Assembly: GCA_030077755.1 (NCBI GenBank)
Contig: JAQJZZ010000020.1
Location: 744,001 to 808,000, forward strand
Length of the DNA stretch: 64,000 nt
Origin: Filosporella fistucella
Taxonomy: Eukaryota > Ascomycota > Leotiomycetes > Helotiales
Direction: 5' to 3'
The translations under genes were made by a program, and so were the position numbers. The notes beneath the pieces are model-generated. The model was not told the DNA's origin and did not search any database. It saw only the letters and a list, made by a program, of their open reading frames with translations. Shown piece by piece: positions 11,475 to 23,450 of this stretch (within the stretch, counting starts at the first letter, position 1; each line of letters begins with the position of its first letter).

Positions 11475-13694
11475 CTTTATCGATTCCCAAATTCAGCTTC
11501 AATGTCTTTTCTCGCCCTTTTGTCTGAAAATGGGGTATTTTCGATAAGCTGTGGGGAGCCTCATTCGCGGGTGTGTAGCAAAGAAGCGAGACAACTACTC
11601 AGCTGAACATGTGGAGTGGAGAGTCAACTTATCGCGATATAGAGGTTGCGAACGAGGCTGTCAATGATTCGTAATCCTGTTATAGGCAATGGCGAGTATC
11701 TTGAGGAAATCACTGAAATGAAAACTATGGAAAGGAACTGTTGGCATACACCAAGCGCATTCAGAATTTCAGGACAATACATGATGTGAATAATGATGCA
11801 CTAGCTAGTAGGAGCTGACTCCATAATTTCGTGGCCCAAGTCAGACTTGGAAGGACCATCTCTAACATAGAAGATCTAGCCTTCTACGACTCTTCGACAA
11901 GTGATGTAGGGGCAGGGGCCTCAATAAACTCTGAAGTCTTCTAGATATTTAGACAGATATGCTCTCTGTCATAAGCAGCTCACTTGCTCGGTGAAAACGA
12001 GAATAGAAGACCGAAGGAGTGTTAAATCATACATTTACCGTTGGTGGGACCAGCGGCATGTTAGTGCTACAAGACACCTTCCCTCGCAGCAGTCTCGCAT
12101 ACCTTAGAGACAACATGCGAGAGGAGCATACTAAATACGTAGGTGAGAGTATGCGTGGTAGCTCAGAATCACTTGAAGCCCGTACGATTTCCTTGAAACT
12201 GAGCCAACAAGGAACAAGACATCAGACATAATCAGGCCTTTATATTCAGAAATAGAGGGTCGATGCAAGCTCAGCAGTGCCGAAATAAGCCACGATCACA
12301 GGTTTTGAAATATAAACAAGTATTTTCTAGAAAATAAATGTCAGGTGACACATGCTATTCTTCTTGAGAGGTAATAGTCCCCAACACTCTGGAAGATGGG
12401 TATATAGTCTCAGCAAAGTACTTGACAGGCAAGCGGTGAATCAGACAGGAGCTCAAGACAGTAGAAAGGAAGGGGAATAGTAAAATTGTGTATCATAATC
12501 CAATGGAATGGACAGACCAGGATAAAACACTACTGTAAAAATGAAATATTATGGATCGCCTTATGCGGCTCAGTAATCACAACCACTCCCGTTGCTCTTG
12601 CAAGCCTCGTTTTGGAACATTGCCCACTCATCCTCTCGCACCAAAATACTTACTAAACTCCCCGCTGTCAAAACCCCTCCTTCCCTAGGCCAATGCTCCT
12701 CTGCCATCCTCGTTTCGCCCTAAGTGAACTTACCCATCAAGGTCTCTCCTAGCTCCCAGCTCCCAGCTCCCAACAACCTACACCAGCCCAAGCACGCCTC
12801 CCACTCGCCACATCAATGCCATCAAAACTCAGCTAAGAGCCAACCCTTAACCCACGAAGCGGTACCATGAATCGGGCGTAGCATTGGCGTGTGTTGGAAA
12901 TGCGGGGAGAGCTAGCGGAAGGGCGGGTGTTAGGTAATAATACACTTAGTGAGGGGGTTTCCCTTGTGTGAGAGAGTGAGGGGCTTGGAGATTCTAGGTC
13001 AGTGTGGTGTAAGAAATAGCGAGACAGGAGGAAGAAGTCCGCTTGCAGAAATACGGTAAGGTAGGGAGGGAATTTGCTGGTTTCACTTGAAAATGGGCTT
13101 TGGAATGTAACGTGATATATATTTTGTCAACAACTTAGATTCACAAAAATTTCCCCCCCAAGAATTGGAACAGAAACGATTTGAATGTTTCAAATTACTA
13201 TAGCTATAAAAATAACAAGTTTGACAACAAAAAACCTTGCTGGGGTATATTTCAAAAAGAGCTTGGGGTATATCCATCGCGCGCGTCGATTCCATCATAA
13301 ATATCACCAGGTACAAATGCATACCGGAGTCTGCCAGCCAGTGCATGTCCTGAGGTCCCAATAAACTTTTTCTTTCCCGCTCGCTGAATCAAAAAACACC
13401 AAAATATAACAATATTGTAAATGCAAATAGAACGCCGATATATGCAATGCAATGCAGCCCGCTTGCTCCCACTTTTTTCTTGAGTTTCATCTCCGTTGTA
13501 TACGCCATTTGTGTGTAGAGAGGAGGAATCCGTAAAACCAAATCAAGAGACAATAAAGATGATGATGAACCATCAGAGTTGACGGTAATCAGAACCAGCC
13601 GGCCGTGCCTTGAGAACCCCAACCGCCAGATATAAAAAACGCCATCGCTGAACCGTGCAAGTAAAGAAAATCTCTCTTCGATAGCAGGAAAGTT
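11475..13694. other. Intergenic region, no gene seen
   Basis: Apart from the Met-less minus-strand frame at about 11428-11606 discussed in the findings, I see no supported gene. A 70-codon ORF at 12019-12231 (+) has no domain. At about 12748-12775 there are three back-to-back copies of a ctcccag unit. The stretch 13083-13690 probably holds the 3' UTR and terminator of the downstream minus-strand DUF3602 gene. Confidence 0.45.
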
Positions 13695-14129
13695 CTAGCG
13701 ACGCTCAAAAGTGTGGCTCAAGCGGCCAAAGAAACCGCTGCGCTCGCTCTCGCCGGAAGAAGAAGAGTCCTTGCGAGAAGAGGATTGAGGGCGGTTGGCA
13801 GTGGTCCAGTTGCCGGCTCCACCGCGTCCAACATGCCATACGGCACCATCCTTGAGACGCTGTTCGCGGGTGGTCTGACGCTCGAGTTCCTCATCGAAAG
13901 AGAAGATGGCGCGCTCGGAGCTGTCGTGGATGTTTCCTACGCCGCCACGGCCCGAAGAGAATTTGGAAGAGCTCTTGGGGAGAGAGGCAACAAGAGAGGC
14001 TGGGCCGGTTGCGGTGCTACCGTTGGTGGTCTTGGGGACCTTGAAGGTGTTGCCTGCTCCTCCACGTCCAGAGTGAGTATATGCCTGGACGTTTGGGTGT
14101 GGCTCGGTGATTTGGTAGCGGGAAGGCAT
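13695..14129 (-). CDS. DUF3602 / Par32-like protein
   Basis: A single-exon gene of 144 residues. It carries three copies of the family signature: SGRGGAGNTF, SGRGGVGNIH and VGRGGAGNWT, evenly spread between low-complexity Ser-rich linkers. This spacing is the hallmark of the fungal DUF3602 family (Pfam PF12223), which includes yeast Par32, a protein phosphorylated after TORC1 inhibition and linked to ammonium-transporter control. I chose the ATG before PSRYQITEPHP (14129-14127) over a longer frame starting at 14324, because the extra 65 residues look like translated leader (His/Thr/Ser-rich and not conserved in style). Serine clusters (SSSRKDSSSSGESERS) are plausible phosphorylation targets. 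The plus-strand ORF at 13713-14219 is its antisense shadow. Confidence 0.9.
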   Translation of the reverse strand: MPSRYQITEPHPNVQAYTHSGRGGAGNTFKVPKTTNGSTATGPASLVASLPKSSSKFSSGRGGVGNIHDSSERAIFSFDEELERQTTREQRLKDGAVWHVGRGGAGNWTTANRPQSSSRKDSSSSGESERSGFFGRLSHTFERR

Positions 14130-16543
14130 TTTGGTGTTTGTGCTGTGTTTTTGGAGGTAATTGAGGATTTGAGGAAGAGGCAAAAGTCTATATTGGTTGC
14201 TGTGAGAGTCGAAATGTAGTGTTGAGCTATGAAGATATGAGGCTCTATTGAAGATCTGAAGCTGTCTGGATGCTGTGATGTTATTGCTGTGATGAGTAGA
14301 GTGTGTAGCAGGTGGATGGAGCAAAGACTCTTATACCTTAAGGTGGCCTTTCCCCTCGCATAGAGTCATTCATTGAAAATTCTGACATTCCTTCCTTCAG
14401 CGCAAGGCAAATAGTGCACGATGTTTCGACGCTTGCAGTATGGAGTAACCGCCTTGCCGTTAACTGAAAGCGTGTCTTGGGGCCTGACTAACGGGTTCGC
14501 TGGGCGGGCGGTGATTGGGCGGTAAAGCGACTTATTTCGTAAGAGCATCAGCGACTTTGGATCACAAGGTGAGGAGATTTCGGGCTTTTGGTGCGTGCCA
14601 TGAATCTATTACCCCCTCGAAACCTCCAAATGGTCCGCTATGGCAACATCGTGAGTTTCGTCAGCGGTTCCGTGCTGCCATGGCAGCCATGCATTCCTTG
14701 CGGTGAGCACTCGATGCACTGAGCCTGAGCACTTTTACGTGACAATTATTGCACTCCATCATCAGCACACAATTTCATGCTATTATTCTTGTTCCACACC
14801 ATCCAGTCGATCCAGCACCGTGGCAATTGGCAACGTGCTCCAGCTCTTGGAGACTGAGCAGTCTATCATTTGATGTGCTGACGACAAGATTTGCTTGATC
14901 ACGCAAGGCACAACAGGACACATCCGTACTCGATTCGATACAGAGGTACAGTACGCGCAGCAACTCGGTGGTTTGTCATAATTTGATTAGATCATGGCCA
15001 CCGTGTATTCATCATCCAAAGACATTGCAATGTTACTGCATGATGTTCCCATCTTGCATCTGGGATACCTCCTAGCATGCTCTTTCGCTCCAAGGCACAT
15101 GGTGGTTCTTTCAGCTCGGACGCGTTGATCTGATCTGATAGATCTTCCTCACTCCCAGCTTCCCAGTCTCGCCCAAGACGCCCAGGATAGAACTCCGCAG
15201 CCGCCCCATTGACCAGTGAAAATTCTGAATAGCTTAAAATAGTCTCATATAAATTCTTGGATTTTCAGGTACCAGGTGACACCAGGAGATCCGCCGGTAG
15301 CCGTGGCATTTTGCAGGAGCTAGCAAGGCTCTTTAGTCGTGATGTAATTTCTGGGGAAATTTTCCTGGTGGGGCCATGCCCGATGAGATTTTCCAGATAT
15401 TCGTAATAACGCTGAGGTATTTCAAAGAGGCCCATTCTGGATGCCAAAAGGAAATCCATAATTGATTCATTTCCAGCCTTGTTACTTTGCTGACTCTGAA
15501 TCGGGTGACATGGCTAAAATAGCTTTCCTTCCATATTCCATTCCTTCTTTCGCATGGAGGCGATTTCCTAGCCTGAAAATTCTCACCAAAAGGGGGCTAA
15601 GGGAGATCATCTTGGCCCTATCTTCCCCCGCATTTTCCTTGAGCTTGAGATGACTCGGATGCCGGGCAGGATGCGAGGGCGAGACGAGCATGCAAAATGT
15701 CTTGCTTGCTTCCAGAATGCTGTCACCAACTCAGTTGCGGTAAAGGAGAATTAAAAGACCGAGGCAACGGTTGTCGGGCTGGGAAGACGAGAGGAGAGGT
15801 CATGAGGACGTCGTCGCAAAGGCCGGCTGAGCTTTAGAATCTTCCAGGTTCCATTCCTTAGGAGTAGACGCATGACAAGTACTTTGCGAGGTTGCCTTTG
15901 TACTGGTCACAAGGCTATGTTGTACTGGCTCGAAGCTGAAGCGCTTGCAAATGTCACGACAACTTCAATTCAGCCTTTCAAACCCTGCCTGCACTCGGGC
16001 GCAATTGAAACGGCGTTGCAAGTCCTTCAGAATGAAGATGAGATAAGACACAGAGACCAAAAATTTGAACTGCCGAACAGTCCATTGTTGGTCAGAGACA
16101 ACACTTGGACACTTAATTCTGAGTCATTATTTTGTCTCTGTTGTTAATCAGACCACCCGTTCTTGAAATAATATATGCTTGAGACAATAGACAAATTTTG
16201 TACGAAAGCTCGAAGGATTATCGTCTCAGCCGGTGCTGAGTAACCTAGAGGTCGTGGCTAGTGTCAATTGGTCCATCTTTCCAGGAAGGAAAGAAGCGAA
16301 AGGAGGATTCGGATTGTCCCAAGTCATTCAAATTTTTTGAGGTTTGACATTGTTCATGCCAAGCTTGTATTTGGAGAGCGCGAAATTCGGTTATTTCTCA
16401 AAGTTGTCTCGAGAAAATTGTGGCACCTCAAGTTCTGCCACTTATGCTTCATCGCTACTGCCTATTCGTGTGCATCAACCACGTGTGTCAAAGCCTCGTG
16501 CTTCATTGTACCGAACAACAACTTATTTCTTATTTCTTGTGCA
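14130..16543. other. Intergenic region between DUF3602 and HET genes
   Basis: These 2.4 kb between divergently oriented genes hold the leader of the DUF3602 gene (about 14130-14330) and the HET promoter. The ORF at 15872-16147 (+, 91 codons) has no domain that I recognise. The frame upstream of the chosen HET start is open back to about 16268, but it reads like untranslated sequence. Confidence 0.4.
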
Positions 16544-19299
16544 ATGGAACATCTTCCTCCTGTCAGTTGTCCTTTCGAGCCTATATTGGTTCCATATGTT
16601 GGAGATGCTGACTACGACGGGCTGGATTTCTCGGGTTATCCTGCCCGACGTGGATTCGACCTTGATCGCCTTTTGGCGGGCGACTTCCAACACAAGGCAT
16701 CATCTGGGGTAGAGTCTTTTCTGCAAGTGTGGTTATGGTTTGGGCTGTTGCATGGGATTCTAGGACTTAAAGCCAATTCAGCAGATTTTATTCGTACTGA
16801 TGATTTAGGGCTCAAATGGCTCACCACGGAGAAACTTCCAGAAATTCTTCACACAGTCGCGCAAGGCGTCGAGGAAAGGAGAAAACTCCCAGAGTACAAT
16901 GGTGAGTATGTTCAGCAACGACATGGAGACATAGCACGATGTCTGAGTCTTGCTTATCAGACATGGGAAGCTCTGGCAAGACTAGATACGAATCCCCTTT
17001 CCCCGGAGGTGGCCCTCGGTATTCAAATCCTTGCCATAACGCTTCAAGTTGGATGCACCCAGCTCTTACTTGGCAACACGCCAGGTAAACCTGTCTATAG
17101 GGACGCAGCTCCCTGGGAATCTAGCTTGCACTTTAGATTGACCCGCAGTCCCTTCTTGCGAGATCGAATGATCAAGCAAGGATGGTGTCCCATAGTTGTT
17201 GAACAATTGAGGTCGGGCTACAATGTTGTAGGGCAATACTATGCCAGTCTTCTCGGGCCACCACAAAAGAAGCTTGATCATAGTTCTTGTAGTCCAGATG
17301 ACAAGGACTGCAGTGGCCTTGTCCAAATACAGAACTTGACACCAAAACACCACACTGAAAACTGCCAGTGTGAGATTCTGGTCGTTGATGCGAAGAGATT
17401 AGGGGAGATTATCTCGAAGGATGAAATACCTCTTTTGCATTTGGTATGATCCGCCTCTCTCTCAACTCTAGTGCGTTGTCGCCAGTGAACGATTTGTGAG
17501 ATCAAACAATACTACCACGTTCTATATGTCAGGCGTTTTACTAAAGTGCTACAGAGATATCACAATGGCCATCCTGAGTTGGAGGTAATTTCCTATTCAT
17601 CCCAACCAGGAATAGAGTATACAGCTCTGTCCCATGTGTAAGTCGTCCCGAGTATAGAGGAATAGAACTCTAACTCTCATAGTTGGACTGACGGTTGGGG
17701 CAATCCCAATGAAAATTCTCTTCCCTCATGTAGAGTTGAGGAAGTCGTCCGAAAAATCGCTGCTACATACGATCTGCCAGACTTCGACGTGAAATTTCCG
17801 GATCCTGAGAATGTCAAGTTTCACCGGACCACAAAGCATGATGATAGTGTGTACTTTTGGATGGATACGTTGTGTGTGCCTCGGGATCCGGAGCATATAC
17901 ACTCGAAAGCTAGTGAGTGAAAGATCCATTCCGTGACATGGGTATAGCTAGCTTCTTGTCTCTCCATGACTCTGTTCACCCAAAATATCCAACTCCAATT
18001 TACCGCGAAAGAATGGAAACTACAGAATTGTCCAAAATCCTCAACCCGCTACTTTTATATCCAATGGACCAGACTAACGCATACCAGTTGTCCAAATGCG
18101 CTCAATCTACACCCAGGCTGAGCGCGTCCTGGTATTCGATTACGACCTCATGGCCTCCACCGCTTCGGCAACCTACGAAGAACTAAACATGCGTATAAAA
18201 TGTTCCCGATGGATTCGTCGTCTATGGACCCTCCAAGAAGCCGTCTTAGCAAAGAGACTCCTCTTTCAGTTCTCAGACCGAGCACATCTGTTTATGACTT
18301 CTTCGATACTTTGGCAAGCACGGCATGAAGATCTGAAAGTAAATTACTGGAATACAGTTGGGTGGGACTGTGACATGGTATTCCATATATATGATCAAGT
18401 AGAGGACGACAAGTTACTGCAATTTTTATGGACACTTTTGATCTGTGATCGCGCTGTTTCGTTTGAGTCTGATGAGCCCGTTTGTGGTGGGATATTGATG
18501 AATTTCGATATGAGTAAGATCATGGATGTAAATTCCCTTTCGCTCAGATCCCCGTCAAAGAAAAGTACTGACACTGAGTTTCAAGGTCCCTATATCTCAG
18601 CGCATGCGCGCATTCTGGCTGGAACATAAACACCAACTCCCTCTTCCCGTCCTCTTCGTCACTGGCCCTCGTCTCAAAGACCAAGGGTTTTCATGGGCTC
18701 CTTCTTCGTTCCTTCCCTGCCAAAAGATTGGACCAGCAGTGCATGAGAGAGGGGCAGTTACAGAGAAGGGGTTACTCTTCAAACTCCCAGCATATCGCTG
18801 TTTTACCGTCACAGCTCCAAGTCGTCTCACCGAACCGGTGTTTCCATTCTCGCTGGAAGGACATAAGTACTTTGTGCGTAAGAGCCCGGCAAAGGCGAAT
18901 CCTTCTTGGGAGGGTTTGGATTTACATAAAAGAAACGACTTGGCGATTATCATCGAGTATGTTACTCTACCATTTAGGATACTTTTATCCTGTACCAAAC
19001 CAAATCTTCAAAGTTTTGACCAATAAAAACGGTGCTAACACGCATGCAGAATAAACTCAACCCACGAATCAGACTCTCACTGCTTCTCTGGCTCTCGAGC
19101 CGCTCTGGTGTCATATATTCGTGAGCCTACCGGAGCTATCTCCGCGGCTTATCTGAATCTCGTCAGTGTGATACGAGAAGGGTCATCGTTTCATAGATTC
19201 CCTTCCGTGCCCTGGTCACTAAACGAGATAGAGCACGGAGAAAGGGAAGCATGTCATGCAGAGTGGATTTCAAAAGAAACAGAATGGTGTTTGGCGTAA
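16544..19299 (+). CDS. HET-domain (heterokaryon incompatibility) protein
   Basis: Predicted allorecognition or cell-death protein. Six exons join in frame: 16544-17443, 17555-17637, 17683-17912, 18088-18527, 18586-18956 and 19050-19299, giving 757 residues. HET motifs appear in order: EYTALSHVWTDGWGNPNENS, then VYFWMDTLCVPRDPE, then MRSIYTQAERVLVFD and SRWIRRLWTLQEAVLAKRL. These cover the conserved HET signature from the SHVW block to the WTLQE block. Before it lies a ~330-residue N-terminal region with CxxDD...CSGL and HTENCQCEILVVD. After it lies a ~250-residue tail with no named domain. The ATG at 16544 opens EHLPPVSCPFEP; an upstream in-frame TTG extension looks non-coding. Branch sites such as ACTAAC support introns 2, 3 and 4. 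The reading frame is intact in all exons, so the gene appears functional. Confidence 0.9.
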
Positions 19300-21547
19300 T
19301 ACAATAACCAATTTTGTTTTATCATCGCTATTATCCTCTTCTCGTCTGATACTCCGTGCGCGAATAGTGACAACACATCTTGACTTCGGCCACGATAGTA
19401 TCACAAACGCCAACTCACAAAGATCCCCAGTGATCATCTCTGCGATTGCGTGCTTGATTCAATGTGGTCCTCCTGGGAAAAGCACGGATTACCCTTTCCT
19501 GAACGCTGTGTCGGCTTGCCGTGCACATCTCGGGATCTCATACTTGGTATCCCATTCCTTCCGTCTCATGCCATCCTCTCTGGCTATAGAACAACCACCT
19601 GATGTCAAACATCGTAGCACAACCCAGTCCATCAACTGTCTCTCACCGGAAAATACTCATTCAGTCCATTTCATCAGCACGGCTGAGATCGGCTTATCGT
19701 CCAATGGAATCTGTATCACCATCTTATACCGCAGCCTGTGAGAGACAACCCATAGCCGCCACGTGCGAGCTCCCTTCTCCTCGCAGACCTTCATCCCCTC
19801 TCGCGACAACAAATATCAAAGAGTCAACCGCCTCACCACTGTGCCAAAGACGAAGTGACAGTGACATACCCCGCGGCAGCACAAAAATACGCTGAATCCT
19901 CCGGCTGGGAAGGGATCGGTCATCTACCTTATCGATCTGCCGTCCGTCTGTACTCCAGCAAAATATCAGCAAACAGAAGGAATATGGCCCTCCCTCTGAC
20001 AACGACTGGTGACGATCTGCACGCTCTGCAGGAAGGCACTGGATCTCGCTGGAGCAACTCGTTCGTATCACGTGGCACAGCAGAATCGACAGGCCAGTTA
20101 CAGTCTCCTTTTGGGCCTCTATGCCGTCTCCGTCGGGTTGAAGATAATAAAACGCCAATAGCGCGGAGGTAAAACTTGCTTTTCTGAACCCAAGCGGTCC
20201 TCGGCTCCATCGTTGAAAACGGACGTTGTGGAACGTTATATTGGGAACAGAGGTAAAGGGTCAGCAGATCATATTGATCCACGACTCCTTAGATGGGCAT
20301 CCTTGCTTTATAAGAAAGAGGGGAGAACGCAGTGCGGGGGTAGGTGAAAGTTCTTAGTCAGGGGAGAGAGATACTGCCTTCCCGCTGTCGTGCGGGTAGA
20401 TCTTTTTGAAAGGTGGGATACTATGTGATGAAAGTGCAATTACATCTTGACTGTACTACCTATACGTCGGTAGATGATATCATAAGAAGTTTAAAAACAT
20501 TGACGCCGTCTCCAGCTATATACATGCGGTGGAATAGTATCAGACAAGTCTAGGAATATCTGCATAGACGCTAGTTCGCTGCATGACATGGCAAATAGCA
20601 AATCATTTGATGGGAATTTAAAATTCCATTCTTGATGATTGGGATGTATGATCCCGGTCGTATGTGGGGGATAACAGATACAGTGGTACGAGATTGTAAG
20701 AGGAAATCGTATATCCCACATATACGCGAAGCGATCGACGAGAGGAGATTCTCCGAACCATCCGCACCATCTTCGTGATACTCCATACGTGCCCAACGAT
20801 CCCGTGAAAATCCATGAGGGAGTATTGCTCTTATAAGCAGAGGAAAAACATGAATAAAAGCCACAGAAAACTACACGTGTACATGGAGTTGAGATGAACA
20901 TGTCCCTCTGACAGAAGGTAATGAAAGACGACTAGCCTCCACTTTTCCACTCTTCTCGTGTCCAAAATGCCTTGCCATATTCGGTTAACATGAACTTGAA
21001 TTTGAATTCAGCCAAAGAAAATTCTCATATGAGAAGTGTGGAGAACCAGTTGTCAGTGTCGAGTGACTGTGCCGGATCCCTAGCCACCAGGCTTATGCCA
21101 GTTGCCATTGTTTCCACCGCCAAATTGAGAGTTATCTTCAAACCTCGCTCCGCCGGAAGAACGAGTAAGTCCAAAGGTGCTTTGTGATGTCCCGGACAAT
21201 GGTTTAAAAATAACACCAGTACGGTTGCATGGATTACAATGGATGACCCTGAGAATGGTAAGTGGATGAGAAGAGAAAGGACGTCAAGAAAAACGAGAGC
21301 TCAGTGTGCATTACAATTTTGGATGCCCACCACAGACAGGGCAAGTGTCGGGTTCCAAGTTTTGAGTTTGGGAAGCAGACATAACTGGCGTCCCTGTTTG
21401 CTGGAAGCAAAATGCGATGGAGAATGAGAATGATAGGTCCTTGGGGTGGGTTGTTTGGCAAAGAAGATAGATATTGAAATAAGAGAAGTGTTTTAGATAT
21501 GATCTTGCTCAGATGTTCGCCACCTGCGGATATGAAGCTTAACTTAC
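19300..21547. other. Gene-poor stretch, ORFs incoherent
   Basis: Overlapping ORFs of 60-160 codons occur on both strands (for example 19256-19741 + and 19724-20158 -), but none shows a domain or joins neatly by splicing. I annotate no gene. It could hold the HET 3' UTR and degenerate sequence. Confidence 0.35.
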
Positions 21548-21779
21548 TTGGAGATCGACCGCCTTTATATATGATCCTCTTGCACTCCCACACCTCCGAG
21601 ATAAGCTCCTCATTTCGCGTTCTCTCACCCGACGAGGTATACGGCTTCTTGTCAGTGAAGCCGTAATACGGCAATCCACGATGGCACTCATAGCTGATGG
21701 AGACCAAGTGCCCGTTCACACCGCTTCGACGAGTCCAAGTACTCTGGAGGGTATCGTGTGTCGGCGTCCAAAGGTGCAG
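21548..21779 (-). CDS. Possible internal exon of an unrecognised gene
   Basis: A minus-strand stretch reads as a clean protein segment, starting LHLWTPTHDTLQS and running through SISYECHRGLPYYGF and TRNEELISEVWECKR. It is bounded by a possible acceptor (AATATAG, just upstream of 21779) and a perfect donor (GTAAGT at 21547). Composition is protein-like, with few repeats. Neighbouring minus-strand frames at 22164-22379 (WARIVDQIVFVESYPNEDL) and 21688-21912 may belong to the same gene, but I could not join them. I recognise no domain. It may also be chance or a decayed gene. Confidence 0.3.
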
Positions 21780-23450
21780 CTATATTCGGCAGCTTCCATT
21801 GCGCCACTAGCCTGACGAAGTTTCCTTCCAACTCAATGGAAGCGAGTGAGCATTGGTGTCTTGTGCTCTCCTCGGGGTAGCCCGTATGTTTGAGTAACCC
21901 ACCGCTCATCAAAGATCCACCTGCGGCAGATCAGTTGATATTGTGAAGTCTGTAGAAGACGGGATGATGATCGTGCCTTGCAATCCTGAAGTTCGAATAA
22001 TAATCGTCTCCATTGCTTGGGTCCTGTCGATCGAATGAGTGTGTACGGGTACTAAGAGCTCGGCATCCGTGTAGCTTCTTCAATCAATATCATGTGTTTT
22101 GGCTAGCGTGAAGCACTCTGCACTCTGCAGTCTGCAGACTCCCGTCCCGTTGGTCAATATGTCTTAAACGTCGTTGAGACAGAAAGGTGTGCATTGCAGC
22201 ACACATACGGACTTGTAAACAGCTTTGTGCTTCGAAGCTGTGTGGAAGTCATGTTCTTCCTGACCTTTCCCTTCCGATAAAATTGACATATTGTATGTTG
22301 TCAATTCTAAACAGGTAAGATCTTCATTAGGGTAGCTTTCCACAAACACAATCTGATCGACGATGCGAGCCCAATCCAAAGTTTAAAAATAATGGTAGCC
22401 ACTAATTTCATTCCCGATAGACTTATTGTATCACCCATCATCTGGCAAAGTATCTGCGTGATCTTCGAAAGTCAGCATTCAAGGTTGTCCCCAGTGCCAT
22501 AGAGATAGTTAATGTAAGCCTGCTGCTGGGATTGACTCTCTTGATTCATTTGAAAGGAACTTTCCCACGTTTGAGTGGCCGGCTTCAGACGCATGGTTTG
22601 GTCGCACAACATCTTCTCTGTGCATTATCGCATTACCAAACAATTTTGACAGCCTGTTGGCTGTCAATCTTTGGCATTTGTTGGTCCCAGTCATCTGTCA
22701 CCAGGAAGGAGAAGAAATATATGTGATCTATCCCGTTTGACAGCAGCTAAACAACGGTACCGGAATAATGGTCATCTACGGCGTATGAAGACGCATTTTG
22801 ATCGTACCAAATTGTTGCACAAAGACATTGAAGAACCGACACAGTTAGAAAAGTGCGAAAGAAGAACTAGTCACCGAAACTCGAGTCCATACTCGAATGT
22901 CTTGGGCAGGAGCTACCTGCACCTGCACCTGCCCGTGGGGTGAGCGACAAGACGGCTATACGGCTTTCAGCTGGAAATGTCTCTTGGGAGTCGAGCACAT
23001 TTACTGGTGCCACGACGGAGGTTAATTGAAATTGAGAAAGTATTTCGGGCTTCAAAATCTCCATGCCTTGATTCAGTCCAAAAATGGTGGGGTAACCACC
23101 TCGAAACAAGCCTCCCTATCAACCTACGAGGTTACCTGCATGCAATCGTACGATTCCAGCATGCGGAGAACTGTAATGGACATTTAGAATTCATGAGTTG
23201 ATTGCGCACCTAGTCCTATAGAGCAGCAAAACATAAGATAGTGCGTCGTAGCACAAAGGATCACCTATTACGCCGCTGATAGCGCCGGATTAGAAAATCA
23301 AAACCCCCTGACATAATGTTATCCCCAATGACTCCGAGTTCTGATTCCACATAATGACCCCCGATTCCTCCCCCCAAAAAGTACCGTGTATTCTGACAGG
23401 AGGTAATATGTATGAACGGACAGTGACTTGTTGTCAAGCCCTGCTCAATC
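21780..23450. other. Unresolved region
   Basis: Contains the minus-strand frame 22164-22379 mentioned above and several short ORFs without domains. A tgcactctgcagtctgcagac tract lies near 22118-22140. The last 250 bases before 23451 probably carry the 3' UTR of the FHA gene. Confidence 0.3.

Noticed and set aside
13713..14219. 168-codon plus-strand ORF
   Set aside because: Antisense shadow of the DUF3602 gene; its open frame follows from the repeated GRGGxGN codons on the other strand.
16268..16543. Upstream extension of the HET protein by 92 residues
   Set aside because: Begins at a TTG in an ATG-free leader and reads as non-conserved Cys/Phe-rich sequence; the ATG at 16544 starts the recognisable protein.
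19256..20158. ORFs of 161 codons (+) and 144 codons (-) after the HET gene
   Set aside because: They overlap on opposite strands or sit in the HET 3' end in another frame; no domain and no splice logic.
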